A DNA stretch of 64,000 nt from Ciona savignyi. Its lineage: Eukaryota; Chordata; Ascidiacea; Phlebobranchia; Cionidae. Positions within the stretch are counted from its first letter, which is position 1; each line of letters opens with the position of its first letter. Position numbers and translations under genes: made by a program. Positions 52,226 to 64,000 of the stretch are shown here, one piece after another. The notes beneath the pieces were generated by a model. It had not been told where the DNA came from, searched no databases, and worked only from the letters and a program-made list of their open reading frames with translations. The stretch is from the NCBI GenBank assembly GCA_000149265.1, contig CH003275.1, positions 1,797,289-1,861,288 on the forward strand. The letters run 5' to 3'.

Positions 52226-53304
52226 ATTAAAAACATTAGGCCATACAAAGGGAATTAACCAGTTTTTCCACACAAAAAAAAACAGCGTATAAATCTTTCA
52301 ATGTGGACTTTCCAGCCGCCATGCTATAAATTACCCAGCAGTCATTTCAAATTTCGACGAAAACGCAATTCCAATTACATGGTTCCGTTTTTCGCTCTTT
52401 CGGCGTTCGGAAGTGCACATTTTCCTGGTTTAACACGCTTGAACAAGACCTATCCCACTCGCGGCTTTCGACTCGTCAAAAAATTGACTTTTAAAACGTA
52501 TTTTACTCAGAGGATCGACTTGTGACGGCGGCGGGCACTTGTGTAATTGTTATCCTGGATATTTACGAAGTGGGCTAGACGGACGTGCCAACCTCGCGCA
52601 CGAAATCAAAAACACCTATTAGGCCTACATACTGTGCGATAGGCGTCCTTGAGTGCAGGCGAATCTGGAAATTAGAGCACTTAGAGTCATAATTAAATTT
52701 CAGACAGGCAGCATTTACAGTCTGTCTTACCATTCTATTGTCGCATATTTGTGTAATAGCAGTTAAACCCATGTACACTGCAGGGAAATTAGAGTGCGGT
52801 GTATTAAGTTTAAGTTGCTCGATGACCCGATCAGCGATAAAACGGAAAGGTACTTGCCTCGATTGTCAAGGAATATGTCCTTGTGTGTCATAATACTTAT
52901 GTTTATCCACGGTGGTGGTAAAGCATAGGGTAACGTGACAACTTTAGATATCTAATAGAACAGCACGCACCCTGAGTTCAGTTACCAGAGGTAGTGCATT
53001 ATGTGTGTGTTGTTTATGATAAAGTTAAAAAGTTGCGTTGGATTTGTTTTTGCGTAAACTGCTAATCCACCAATCCGCAGTTTACTGCTTTGTACAAACG
53101 GAAAGACACGTTTTTTTTTAAACCATGATGGTATCGTTTTATACTTGGACCGTTTTTATATATTGTAGTCGGTATATGAATCGGTCGCGTTAACCCAAAC
53201 GAGCGTACCGATCTACAAGTAAGTATTTTACCAGCAAGTTTTATTTCTAAATCAGTTTCATACTATTCCTGGGAAACTGCAGTTTGTGGTCTATGTCTAT
53301 TTTC

Positions 53305-53345
53305 CTATATTCCTGGTCCCGGCACAAACGTGGCCATACTACTGT
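53305..53345 (+). repeat. Dispersed repeat fragment, copy 4
   Basis: TATTCCTGGTCCCGGCACAA followed by GTGGCCATACTACTG resembles the right half of the family seen at 34555-34650 and 44490-44600. Confidence 0.4.
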
Positions 53346-55687
53346 ATTGTATTTCTATTGTAGTTTATAATCCAGTTCGAAAAGTGCAACACATTGCAGG
53401 CGGTTTATGGTAGGATGTACACGAGTAAACCTGACGACAAGTTCTTTTACGCGGTGAAATCGTTGAGGAGTTATCTCACGATTCCGTGTTTGAATCTTTC
53501 AACGATGACCTGGTCACTCGACAGAATACAAATGACGTCATCGATCCGCGTGCTTATGGCACCACGTTGAATAAAATAAACAAAATAAATGCGCGTTAAG
53601 TAAATGTGAATTAACAGGTTAAAATTCAAATCTGACAACTATGTCAATAACGCTACTGTTTATCCAACCGATTATAATGAGGGAATAGAAAAACAAACGC
53701 AATCAAAATAACAAATAAGTTTGATATGGTGTGTTTTCGATCGCGATGGCATTCAGCAGATGACGAAATCATTCATCAATTTGCTCATCAATGTGGAGAC
53801 TTGATTCTCTCCCACGCGTTTAGTAATCGAAAAACGACGCTGAGAGTGTAATAACGGCCTGCTAGCATAACATTAGATGAACAGCTTGAATAAGCAGCGT
53901 CGACATGAAAGGCACTAAAGCAACAAGCAACGGGTGGCAAAAGAAAAACAGAAAAAGGCGGACTGACCCGTCGACTGTGTTGTACTACAGAGCGTAGTTG
54001 AAACCCTTGGTTACTGTTGGCAGTTTTGTTGTTACAGCTCTAAACATGTGTACATTAAAAGCTTACATCCTACTCGAGGGTTTAGAAGGCAAACAAAGGA
54101 GTTTAGACCGCAAGTGTGCGGACAGAAAAATTAGATTTGTCGTGATTTAAAAAAGGAAAATATTATAATTCAATTCCGGCAATGTGAAATTATAAAGAAT
54201 TATGAGAGATATGGTTTAAATTTATATTACGACTAGTTGTTTGCTTTTACGGTAATTATTTAAGTGTTGTAACCCGGCTTTTGGCAATGCTTCGTATTGC
54301 TGATCGCCGCAACAGTTTATTTATTCATACAGATTAGGGCACGTGGGCAAGTGGATCAGATACGCAGGTGAATATCCTAGTTTGTTATCGAGCGTGCTCT
54401 AGATCGGGTGAAAGCAAATACGACTGGTTCCGAAAAAACGATAAGATTAGGGAAGTGTACGCCAGTGCAAATTAGTTTGTTGTCAAGCGTCCGGTGGTTT
54501 AATTATTAGTAGTAGATTAGGCAAGGGCAACGACATTGCTTTCACTGAACTTACTCGTTTCGCATTTGAAAGAGATTTATAAGAGAATTAAAAGCGTTTT
54601 TACTCTTTGCAGCTTTTTTGCAAGGTTCGTTTTTAAATAATTGAGGTAAGGAAGTAGGGTTTTTGACCAGGATGGCACTGGGCCAAGATTATAGCTATTT
54701 CCCCCAATTTAAAATACGATTCCCTACTTCCCGCCTTTTAATGTTATCCAGAAATACAGTTATAGCATGTTGGCATAGTGCGCTAGTTGCTTTTATAGGT
54801 AACCGACTATCATCGTAATTTTCATCGTAAATATGTTTAAACTTGGGCATTTTAAGGTTTAAATGCATCCGCATTGCAATTTTTACGCCTTTACTGCCAT
54901 GTTAATGAACGCAGTTAGTCTTTGATGGTCTAATTATACTAACCCAGTCGTCTGGCCGCGAATGTCGCGTCATAATCACTGCAATTGTGACGTGGGTGCA
55001 ACAACCTTGCGATGGAACAATGCTTTATTGTTACCTCATACGTGCAGATTTGCATCCGTCATAATCATTGCAGTGACGTAACAATGGACTGCAAATTAAA
55101 ACGACAATTTGATTGTTTAGTAGTTGGGTACAAAAACATCTCTAGATGCATTGTGTTATAGATGTGCAGCTGACTCTTTGACTCTCTTTGGTCTTTCGCT
55201 GCATCCTTTGCTGTACATTACTGAGCATTAATATATTGTAGTTTTTTGTTGAATTCTAATGTCAGCATAAATTTAAAATTACCTTGAAACTTAAAACTTA
55301 AACTCATAGATGAGTAAAGAAATATCCAAATGCAGTACTTGTTAACAATTTTATATATTTACAAATTGTCGATTACTGTAAAAGGAAATTGTACTAAAAC
55401 GTTGAAATACTCTTTGAAAAGTTCCCTGCAAAAGTACAATTAATATAGATTATATCTTACATGTCATCGCTTTACGAGTTCTAGTAAGACAAACGATATT
55501 TGAGCAAACACCAAATATAAGTTAGACACTAAGTAACCAGTCGCCCGCTCTAATTAAAGATTAGGCTGCATTTCATTGCTCCTTATCTAATTTTATATAG
55601 TTAAAATTCAGTTATAATTAAATGTTGATTTCTTTGCACACAGCAGGCTATAGTGCCGACTGTATCGGCTAAATTAGTTTGTTTATT

Positions 55688-58600
55688 ATGGAACCGTCGA
55701 CCTTGCTGAACTTAGATTACCTCGCCGTCAGTTCAACTGTTCTATCTACCTCGTACGAAACCAACGTCGATTCCGGCACAGAAACTGGATCGCACAGGAG
55801 CCCGAGCGATTCCGAAGGATTTGACGGGAAATACGAGTTCGGATCCCCCCGGAAAGAAAACAAGTTCCCCGACATGAAATCTACCTCAAACCAAGTACCT
55901 CCGCCCCCTCCCTTGCCCCCTCTTTTAAGGGGAGTCCCCCCGCCCCCAAATGCACCTCCTGCTCCCCCAATGCTAGTGCAGTATTCAAAATTTGGGACAA
56001 AGTTTGACTACGACACAAAAGATAGTAAAAAGCGCTTAAGAAGGTAAATTTAAAGGTTATCGTTTTCAAGACTGTTTAAACCCACTTGTAACATTCCGTT
56101 TGTCCCGCGAAACACCTTAAAACAAATTAAAACTCACCTAGAGATTTTGCAGAAAATATGCCTGTAATCTACGTGGATCATTTATTTGTATGCCTGTAAA
56201 ACTGCAAAATCATTTTATCGCGTAACTTTCAATTTGATTTTTTCACAATTATGGTTCTGAAGTTTTCTCCGTGGTTTCCAGGTTAAACTGGCAAAAGATC
56301 CCGGATCGCCAAATCAACCAGGACGGCGCCACTAACATATGGATGGAAAGCAAGGGGGGAATCACCGTAGATTTTAGCGCAATCGACGACCTTTTTGCAG
56401 TGGAAGAAAAGACCCCTCGACGAAAGTCCCCGCGACCCTTCACCCCTAACCCAGATTCCGACTCGTCTAACCCCGACGATGCGAAACCGGGAACGGTGGG
56501 TTTCTGTTTCATATACGTTGGGATTTAGTTCTTTTCACCCTAATATTAGGGGTTGGTTGAAAAGCGGGTACTGTGTTTTATAAAATTTGCAAATTGCTGA
56601 ACTTTAGTTTGGTCCAAAGGCTATAAAAATCTATGCAAACTTTTTAAATGATTTAAGATGAAAGTATTTATCTAGATACGTGTGTACGGTCGTGTCGAAT
56701 ACGTAGAGTTTGATATTTTTACTGTGTGCCCAGAGTAATCGGACGATTGTCCCTGTTTCGAAACAGCTGTCTTTATTTTCCCACCAATAAGGATAAAAGT
56801 GACCGTCAAATCTTTAAAAAAGGAAAAGATTATTATAAGAAAGCTCGGTTTGTGGCCCTAAGCGGTTGGATAACAGACGTCCCTCTCGTATACCTCGTAT
56901 GTACGGCCAACAGGATATGGCTGTATTTCCAACCGATACGCTCAGGGTCGAGATGCAGCCGACTGCATTGACACGGAAACGACCACACTTTCCGATTACA
57001 AAGCTCCTTTGTGTGACGTGATGTCGTCGCTGCTGTACACAATTAGTAGAAGGACTGACACCGTAAAAAGCTTTTACGGAGCTTCATTCTAAACCTTTGA
57101 AAGCGTCAAGTCTATTATTAGATCGAACGCGGCATTGTTTATATAAAAATGGAACAGTGAATGCGGCGTAAAGGCGTCAAAGATGAATAAAACACCAATT
57201 TGTAATTTCCCCTACAGACGTTTTAGGCGAACGCACAACATTAGTCATAGTTTTAAGAGCTTTAATGTTATAGAATTCTTAACAAACCTTAATTGCTTTA
57301 TACACAGTAATATATTTATCTAGTTTCATGAAACAGATCTGTTCATCCACATTAATCGTGTGTATTACATTCATACATACATTATAGTATAAACTTTTAA
57401 GACATATTTAAAATGGAAATAAGTTTATTTCCATATTCTGCAACCGTTTACACTTCACGCATCTTTTTTAAATATCCAGGTTACTTAAACATAGTGCATA
57501 AATAAATATATATATACCTTATGTATTGTGGTATATTACGATCATGCATATTCAAAGCAAATACCATTTCCCCATTTATAAAAACATTTATTAGATAGGT
57601 TACCGCTTTAAGGCCTTTGTCTATGCTTTGAGCTTTTGGATATGCATTTTTCCCTATTTGTAGTGAAATTTTCGTACATGGCAGATATAGGTTAACGTTT
57701 CTAGGCCTTCGGGTATGTTTTGTACTTTTGAATATGCATTCCCCTATTTATAATATTAGTTTCGTACATGGTAGATAGGCTACCATTTCAAGGCCTTTGA
57801 ATATACTCAATGCTGTTTTTGTTTACACCCTAAATGCACTATTACTTCCCACGAATTTCAATTATATTTCTCAACACTTTAGAAGTGTACTTGTAATTCG
57901 AAGTGGGTGTTCTTGCGTCCATGGACTCTGTATAGCCTTCAAGTGATGCCGTCGTATTTTTAAAAACAAAATAATGGTACTAAAATAGTCCCCTTTTAAA
58001 TCCCCCTAAATAATGGTACTTCACATACTCACCCTCAAAATAAAACGTAATTCATTGTATATTCGTAAAAAGCATGAATTACTAATTCGTTTGTGTTATG
58101 GCTTCTTATTAAACATTTTTTATGAGTTAAAAACGTATTATTAAACACTTTGTTTCCGTTAAAATGACCAGACAAATTACATTAACTCGATGTATATAAA
58201 TTTAATATGAACAGATTTTTTTCGTAAACATGGCTTGAGTTACTATACAAATCTAAATTAACTAAAGAAACGCATTGGTCAACACGCAATTATTGTAGGG
58301 ATTAACGCCTAGTTGTATAATTGTCGGTTTTCGTGGTTTGTAAGGTCACACACTTTGTTAGGGTGGTCCTTCGAAAGCAAACACTCGAGTTTTGTTTTTA
58401 AACTGAAGTGCGTTTCGGCTTAGCACATGGCCACGTTATAGGCGTGCTCGAATGCTTCGTTGATTACGAATGGACTCGAAGGCTTGATTTTTTAGATCAA
58501 GATCGAAAATTGACGTTTCGACTACTTTTTTTTTATTTTTAAAGGTTATTTTTTGGGCGTGTATTTAAAAAAGATTTAAACCATCCCATTAATGGAATTC

Positions 58601-59008
58601 GGTTTAAGTTTTTCACACATTTACACTGTTATTGTCAGTACGCATATTTTGTTTTTAGTTGAAAACCAAAATCAATAAACCAAATTTTAATTTGCTTCTC
58701 ATTATTTTTCTGTTGCGCAGTATAGATACAAAAGCCAAACAAAACGTATAACAATAAGGGTAATCTTAACTGGTTATTATTAACTTTATATTTTGCATAA
58801 ATATCTTTAAATAAACCTTATACTTCTTATATTGATGGCATATTGTTTTTTTACTTATACTTCATAAAATACGATTTTGACTTCATTTTTTTGCTAGGGC
58901 TAGAGTTCTATGCATTATATGTCTCTATAATTTTCTTCCCTTGCAGATTTCCCTTATAGACTCGAAACGAAGTTTGAACGTGAATATTTTCCTCCGGCAG
59001 TTCAAAAG
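55688..59008 (+). CDS. FHDC1: Formin, FHDC1-like: first three coding exons (partial)
   Basis: Formins nucleate and elongate actin filaments: FH1 recruits profilin-actin and the FH2 dimer caps the barbed end. Exons: 55688-56043, 56282-56495, 58947-59008, all GT-AG and in frame. The start is ATG at 55688 (MEPSTLLNLDY), with an in-frame TAA upstream at 55670. Residues about 70-97 are a short FH1 (PPPPPLPPLLRG, PPPPNAPPAPP). KKRLRRLNWQKIP then TNIWM begin the FH2 lasso, followed by ITVDFSAIDDLFAVEE. Exon 3 encodes ISLIDSKRSLNVNIFLRQFK, a classic FH2 block. A short N terminus with FH1 directly before FH2 and no GBD/FH3 domain points to the FHDC1 (inverted formin) group; INF2 is the main alternative. 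The rest of FH2 must lie beyond 64000, after an intron of at least 5 kb. Confidence 0.75.
56496..58946 (+). other. Formin intron 2
   Basis: A 2.45-kb intron with no supported exon. An open frame at 56726-56971 runs on the plus strand but has no recognisable domain. Two similar short segments (about 57600-57690 and 57700-57800) share AGGCCTT, TTTCGTACATGG, AGATAGG and TATGCATT blocks, an imperfect tandem duplication. Confidence 0.6.
57590..57810. repeat. Imperfect tandem duplication, about 95-base units
   Basis: Blocks AGATAGGTTACC / AGATATAGGTTAACG / AGATAGGCTACCATTTC, AGGCCTTTG or AGGCCTTCGG, and TTTCGTACATGG recur in the same order roughly every 95 bases, about 2.3 units. In formin intron 2. 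Confidence 0.6.
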
Positions 59009-62000
59009 GTGAGAAGTCGTTCTGCTGAATTTACCACGAACTAAACAATCGCAACGTCATAAACTACAAATTTTAACGCTTGTCCAGTCATTGTTGTTTT
59101 GGGGGGCCGGCGTTATCCAGCATGCAATTACGTCGGGCTTTCCCATATAATGATAGCCTTTGTACAATACAACCGACTTGTAATCTGCAAACGCCGCTAT
59201 TTATCACTTTATTTGTTATAATTTCATTTGCGGAAAACTTGACACGTTGACAAACGCTTCATTTGCGGAAAACGGACACGTTTTGTTTAAAAACAAGTGA
59301 AGGCTTATCGACGCAACGTTCTTACCAGGATGGCTATTTGCTATTTTTGCCAAAGGTTTTGCTGCAAAGGCCATTTTCATTGTGATAATGCAATCAAAAG
59401 CAACGTAGCCTACAACTTGCTTTTATATAGGGTTTTGTAGACCATTTCCGCTACTTTTTCGATTAGAACGGTGGTTTTATTTTTTATTCATTACGTAATT
59501 CAACCTTAATGAACTGGCCATTGATATCTTGCTTACCTTTTGTTTAAATGGTAGCAGCATTCGGTTACCATTTAGTGATAGGATGTTTTCAATATCGGGT
59601 TAACTGATTATTATACCAAAGGCAGCTTTTAACTGACGGCGAATTTAATTACAAAACAGAAGGAAAAAATATACAATAAAGCAACCAAGTCATTTTTAAT
59701 AATATATGTGTCTAATATTGTATCACATGGTATTAGTTTCCACCAAAAGTTCAGCAGCGCCGATATATTTTAGAAGTCATGCAATAAAAAGTAGTTAAAT
59801 GAATTATTTGTGACTGGAATTTACCAAACCAGTTCAGGTATGTGGTATGCTGCGCGTCACTTTTTATACACCCACATTAATGTAATTGGCATACGTTGTC
59901 ATAGATTGCAATTAATTATGATTATTTTTGCTCAAACCGTGACGAGGTCTGTTTTTGTATGCTGTGTATACGGGAGTCTGTCGCGTTTACTCGCTAAGCT
60001 AACCAACTTCCCTTGTTTTGCAAATTCCACAATGGAACTAACCAAGTAGGCATTGGCGCCATACGTGTTGCTTTATACAAAAAAATCCGCGTTTACTTTC
60101 AATCTGTACCACTGGATTAAATTACGACACGACCCGTGCCTTGTGAAACGCCTAATTACGTCATTTATCGCGTCACAATGGGACGATTATGACATAACGC
60201 AGGTGTGTAGGTAGCATCACATTGAAGTGCTCACCGAACAATTATCTACTTGTTTCGTATGGTTTACGTTACGTCAAACGTTTGTTTTTAAACTTTTCTA
60301 AAACTGAACACCTGAATTTAACCAAACTTATTTTCTATTTCAATAAGTTTGTGTCTATGTTTGGTTTAAGTATTAGGCATTTACACAATCACCCAACTTT
60401 AGGCAAAATGGTAATTTTAACAAACTAATTTAAAGGTTTGAGTGTCCGTAACCTGTGGTTAAGACGTTTGTGCGTCATAGAAAGCTTTGTTTTTGTATAA
60501 TTGCACGACTAACCTAGCATTTTAAGATTTTCTCACTAGTTTTGCAGCGGTTCAATTGCAAATATATATAGAGATGTAATATATTGTTTTGTGTAAAAAA
60601 GTTACACAACGCACCCTGAATTACTGAAACTAACACAACACAATCATTATGTCAAATCCCAGTGGTTTAATTCAAACAAAATTTAATGCAAACTGCAGGC
60701 TTAAAAAACGGTTGGGCTTCCCTCTTTTAATGTTGTCCGTTTAATTCCGAAATCCGTTCAATTGAACCTCGCCTAAGTTAAATTTCCGAGTAAAACAACT
60801 GTTGGTAGAGCCTTTGAAAATGTGTGTCACATGAACCACTTTATACAACATCAGCTTTGATAAGACCGCGTATTAACGCACATCACTTTGATCTTTCAGA
60901 ATTCGCTTAAAATTCCATAATCGAATTCCCGGATTCTTACGTAACAATATACGACTTCAAAGTACGGGTATTGTTGAGACATAATTCGCTTAGTACAAAC
61001 CACTAACCGTGGATTAGCAGCTATAACATGCCAGCAAGATAACAGGCCACCGACATTACCTCCTTACGTGGTATGGCAACTAAGATTACCGATGCTTACT
61101 CCCGTATCATTCGTCGACATTAATATCTATTATCTATCATCTTATTATACCACTATGCATATTTACACATAGGTTTAAACAGTGTTTAGTATTTGCTATC
61201 TAAAGCAGACGTGCTGGTGTAATGTTAAATGCTTAAACCCTTTGCTAAGCTTAAAGCATTTGGCTACAATGCGAAATTTTTCAGTAGTTGACAGTTGTCA
61301 CAACATCACAACAATTCTGCTTTTGCTAGATAAATTTAATTGTATGTGAAAATAAGGCGTTCCGTACGAAAGGTAGTCTGTTTGCTTAACTTAGGCACAT
61401 GTAAATCTACACGAATTTTAAAATCCTTTGATGACGAGGCTTATGGGATTTGATTGTCCAGGTGACACCCTGAAAGGGCTTGACCGAACTTTTGTCCACA
61501 GTGAGGACCGTATCTTTTAAACAGTCGTTATTGGTCACTATGTTTAGATCTCGGTGTCCTTATAGAAATTCTGTTTGTATGAACAGTTGCGAGCTCAATG
61601 TGTCCACAGTTTTATTTCGGATATCCATGTTGTTTCAAGCGACCTCCCGATTATTGCGTCATAATAGATCGCGTGCGACGCGAAATGATAGATGTTATTT
61701 ACCCGAAGTTAATCCGAGGATATTGCCTTCTGGGTTTAAGTGGGAATGCGAGATTATGCAGTTGCGAGTGAAAGCCACATCTTCATAGTTTATCAAGCAA
61801 ACGTCTATCAGTCCGCAACATCAACCACCTTGTGTTTCTATAATTAACCAATTCACTAAAGAAAACACATCACAAATTTCGGCTTAAAATACTTGGCATT
61901 TTATGGGTTTAGATTAAGTTAAAAGCCGAGAGTTAAACTTTTTTGCGTTTATCTTGAACTTTTTCGTTTTTAATAAACACTGCAAAATTGTGTGAGCCAA

Positions 62001-64000
62001 TCAATCAAATTAAAGCATATCGCGTGCGTAAACCTAGGACGTTGACCTAAATTGTTCTGCTCGTGCTATCAAAGTCAAAATTTGACTTGCCATATTTTAT
62101 CCAAATGATTAATGGTTTGCATAGAATTCTCCAACTTGGTTTGGAGTTACCAGTCTTCGTGGTTACATTTAATTGGAATTCAGGTTTATTAAATTAAATT
62201 GGATATTGTCATTACTGCCAGAGAACATAAACATATGTTCATGCTGACCAACTCGCCCGGACGAGTTTTATCAGTTATTTACACAATGTTTAATGCTACG
62301 CTTCAGACAATATCCGTTTACCACGGGATATTCTTGTAAGACGCTATTTGTATTTTGATAGCAAAACTGGCCAATATGTATGTTTGTTTGCACTGATATT
62401 CTGAAATACATGGGAAAGTTACAATACTTCACGTATTCGACTTTTTTAAATGCGACCAACCGCCTGTCGTATAATTGATTTGGTGTTTGTTTAATTTATG
62501 TTTTCAGCAGTGAAACAGTAAAAGACACAAGAATCCCCGTTCCTTTTAATTATTTCTTCAAATATCAAACCCAATAGCATATACACGTTATTAAACCAAA
62601 GCTCTTTATGTAGAAAGTTAATTACCGCTTTAATCTACCCTTTGTACGTTCATTTTTTGATAAATACACAATTTGTGCATTTTCGATAAAAAATAATTTT
62701 AGCGCAGATTAGGCCGAAAAAAACATGGGAAAAATACGTTTCAGGATGTTTTACTTGAACCATAAAATTGCAATTTCCATTCGTAATCTAAGCTTGTAGT
62801 TGTTAAAAGTAGCGAATTGTTCGTTGGAAATCTTTGGAATCCGTTCTGAAAAGCTCCTGCTGTTCTGAGGTCGTTTGTTGCCAGGGGATTACCGGTGTTC
62901 GAGATCGACGGTTGTGAAATTCTGTCGAAAATGTCGCCTGTTGTGCAGCGGAGCGTGAACGCCGTATTGAAATCATTCAGGCGAAAATTATGTGCGCAAT
63001 TTGCGAGGGAATAATCATGAATTAATTAATAAGGTTGCGTTACTGACCAAGTTGAACATGTTGGTGAAATGTTTCATGCAATCACCACGGTAGATTTATA
63101 ACGGATACGAATACATAGTTTAAAAGTGAATCACGCCTCTTGTTGGAGGCACTGTAGACTCACTTTTATGACAGTAAGAATTTGAATTGGGGCATAGGAA
63201 TGTGTACAGACTTTTGCTAAGAGTTTTTTTGCCAATTTTACAAACGGATAAACTAGTTTTGTCGTGAAAATGGTTGCCACCTGTAACTGTAACACATTCA
63301 GGCTTTATTTATGCTAGCGAGCAGTATGCGTTGGTGCTTTAAAATAGTACATGTTACCAAACCTCCCAAATGAAATATTTTGCTGATTGATTGGCGGATG
63401 CTTCTGACAAGTATCTTTTAAGCACGTTTGCTACTCCCCAGTTGGATCAAAACTTACAAAAACAGATAAGACGTCGACATACTCCCAACAAAGAAATTGC
63501 TGATAGAGATAGACCAAGTCGATGTTTTTGTTTAAATTTAATACCAGGATTATAGTAATATTGTTTATTTTGGCGGTTCATGCATTTCCCGTGGTCGGAC
63601 AGTTTGAAATACTTTACTCGTTGTCATGTAGAGTAATTAAAATATATACAGTAAAACACTATACGAAAACTAGTTGCAGTATATACGAAAAACTAGTTGC
63701 AGACAACACTATACGAAAACTAGTTGCAGACAACAGTTGGCATAAAGATTGTCAATTTATTCAGTAAAAACCCAATCACCAAAACGATCGGCAAGTTAAG
63801 CTGATGTGATTTGTGTTCTGTTCTGCAGCGTCAGTGGTCGCGCCATGTCCGTCGGTACAGTTTGTTTGCTTGAAATCGTTTATCAAAGTTTGCACTGTAA
63901 TAAACGTGTTTTAATCAATCAGCACGACATAGTTACCTTCAACTTTTTAGTTTTTGAGTTTTTAGCAACCCACAATTGGTTACAAATGCATTTTTCAAAA
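59009..64000 (+). other. Start of formin intron 3, no exon seen
   Basis: No continuing FH2 exon is recognisable to the end of the window. The stretch has several locally GC-richer, repeat-free blocks (about 60100-60200, 61030-61120 and 62850-63030) that stand out from the AT-rich background and may be regulatory. A small tandem repeat is at 63658-63734. Open frames at 59810-60049 and 61480-61788 have no domain or splice support. Confidence 0.5.
63658..63734. repeat. Short tandem repeat, about 26-base units
   Basis: Three units built on ACTATACGAAAACTAGTTGC with AGACAAC between them; the middle unit starts TATATACGAAAAACTAG. Confidence 0.85.

Larger units (their letters stand above)
49610..55687. 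other. Gene-free region between TMEM184C and the formin (divergent promoters)
   Basis: The two flanking genes are transcribed away from each other, so both promoters should lie here. I find no supported coding exon. The region holds a tRNA-Ser-like fragment near 49889, a 176-bp hAT-like MITE (50985-51160), two copies of an unclassified repeat (51230-51350 and 52108-52225), a repeat copy at 53305-53345 and an octamer ATTTGCAT near 55047. Open frames at 50359-50565, 52301-52525 and 52575-52778 look like chance. Confidence 0.55.

Noticed and set aside
52301..52525. 74-codon open frame upstream of the formin
   Set aside because: Basic and aromatic-rich, no family match, no splice sites and no poly(A) context.
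55679..55687. Formin start three codons upstream of the ATG
   Set aside because: The upstream codon is TTG, not ATG, and animal genes rarely start there; the ATG at 55688 with an upstream in-frame stop is preferred.
61480..61788. 102-codon open frame in formin intron 3
   Set aside because: No FH2 or other domain, no acceptor in phase with exon 3, and the composition is like its surroundings.
63658..63734. Possible CRISPR-like array
   Set aside because: Only three short units with almost no spacer variation in an animal intron; an ordinary tandem repeat.

Overview
The window is animal nuclear DNA, most likely from a tunicate of the Ciona type. It is AT-rich. Its genes have many short exons with GT-AG introns of a few hundred bases, and the proteins are clear chordate orthologues. 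The spaces between and inside genes are filled with many copies of one tRNA-derived SINE ending in TATCC repeats, plus several small terminal-inverted-repeat elements. The species assignment is inference; I could not run a search. There are no bacterial-style operons, CRISPR arrays or intact transposases.

Layout. 1-1.5 kb: intergenic, perhaps with the last codons of an upstream gene. 1.6-2.8 kb (+): a C2H2 zinc-finger array. 5.4-6.4 kb (+): intronless serine racemase (SRR). 8.5-12.5 kb (+): syntenin (SDCBP), 8 exons. 12.5-15.7 kb: repeat-rich spacer. 15.7-18.0 kb (+): PNISR, an SR-related splicing protein with an intronless CDS. 18.6-28.1 kb (+): CCDC22 of the CCC/Commander complex, 14 exons, one of them partly lost in a 100-N assembly gap. 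29.7-39.7 kb (+): an A1CF/RBM46/RBM47-family RNA-binding protein with 13 exons, three RRMs and a double-stranded-RNA-binding domain. 39.7-42.0 kb: convergent spacer holding a 1.1-kb piggyBac-like non-autonomous element. 42.0-49.6 kb (-): TMEM184C, 10 exons, with two single-base anomalies. 49.6-55.7 kb: gene-free upstream region. 55.7 kb to beyond the window (+): the first three coding exons of an FHDC1-like formin, with very long introns.

The genes are housekeeping or general cell-biology genes and form no single pathway. CCDC22 and syntenin both act in endosomal sorting; PNISR and the A1CF-like protein both act on RNA. I see no evidence that these pairings are more than chance.

No wholly new system was found. 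The most useful observations are: two apparent one-base indels and a candidate 66-nt cassette exon in TMEM184C; the CCDC22 exon cut by the gap; a piggyBac-type MITE with TTAA ends and a 26-bp palindrome; hAT-like MITEs with 8-bp target duplications; SINE copies lying directly against splice sites; and a perfect 16-bp hairpin in a TMEM184C intron.
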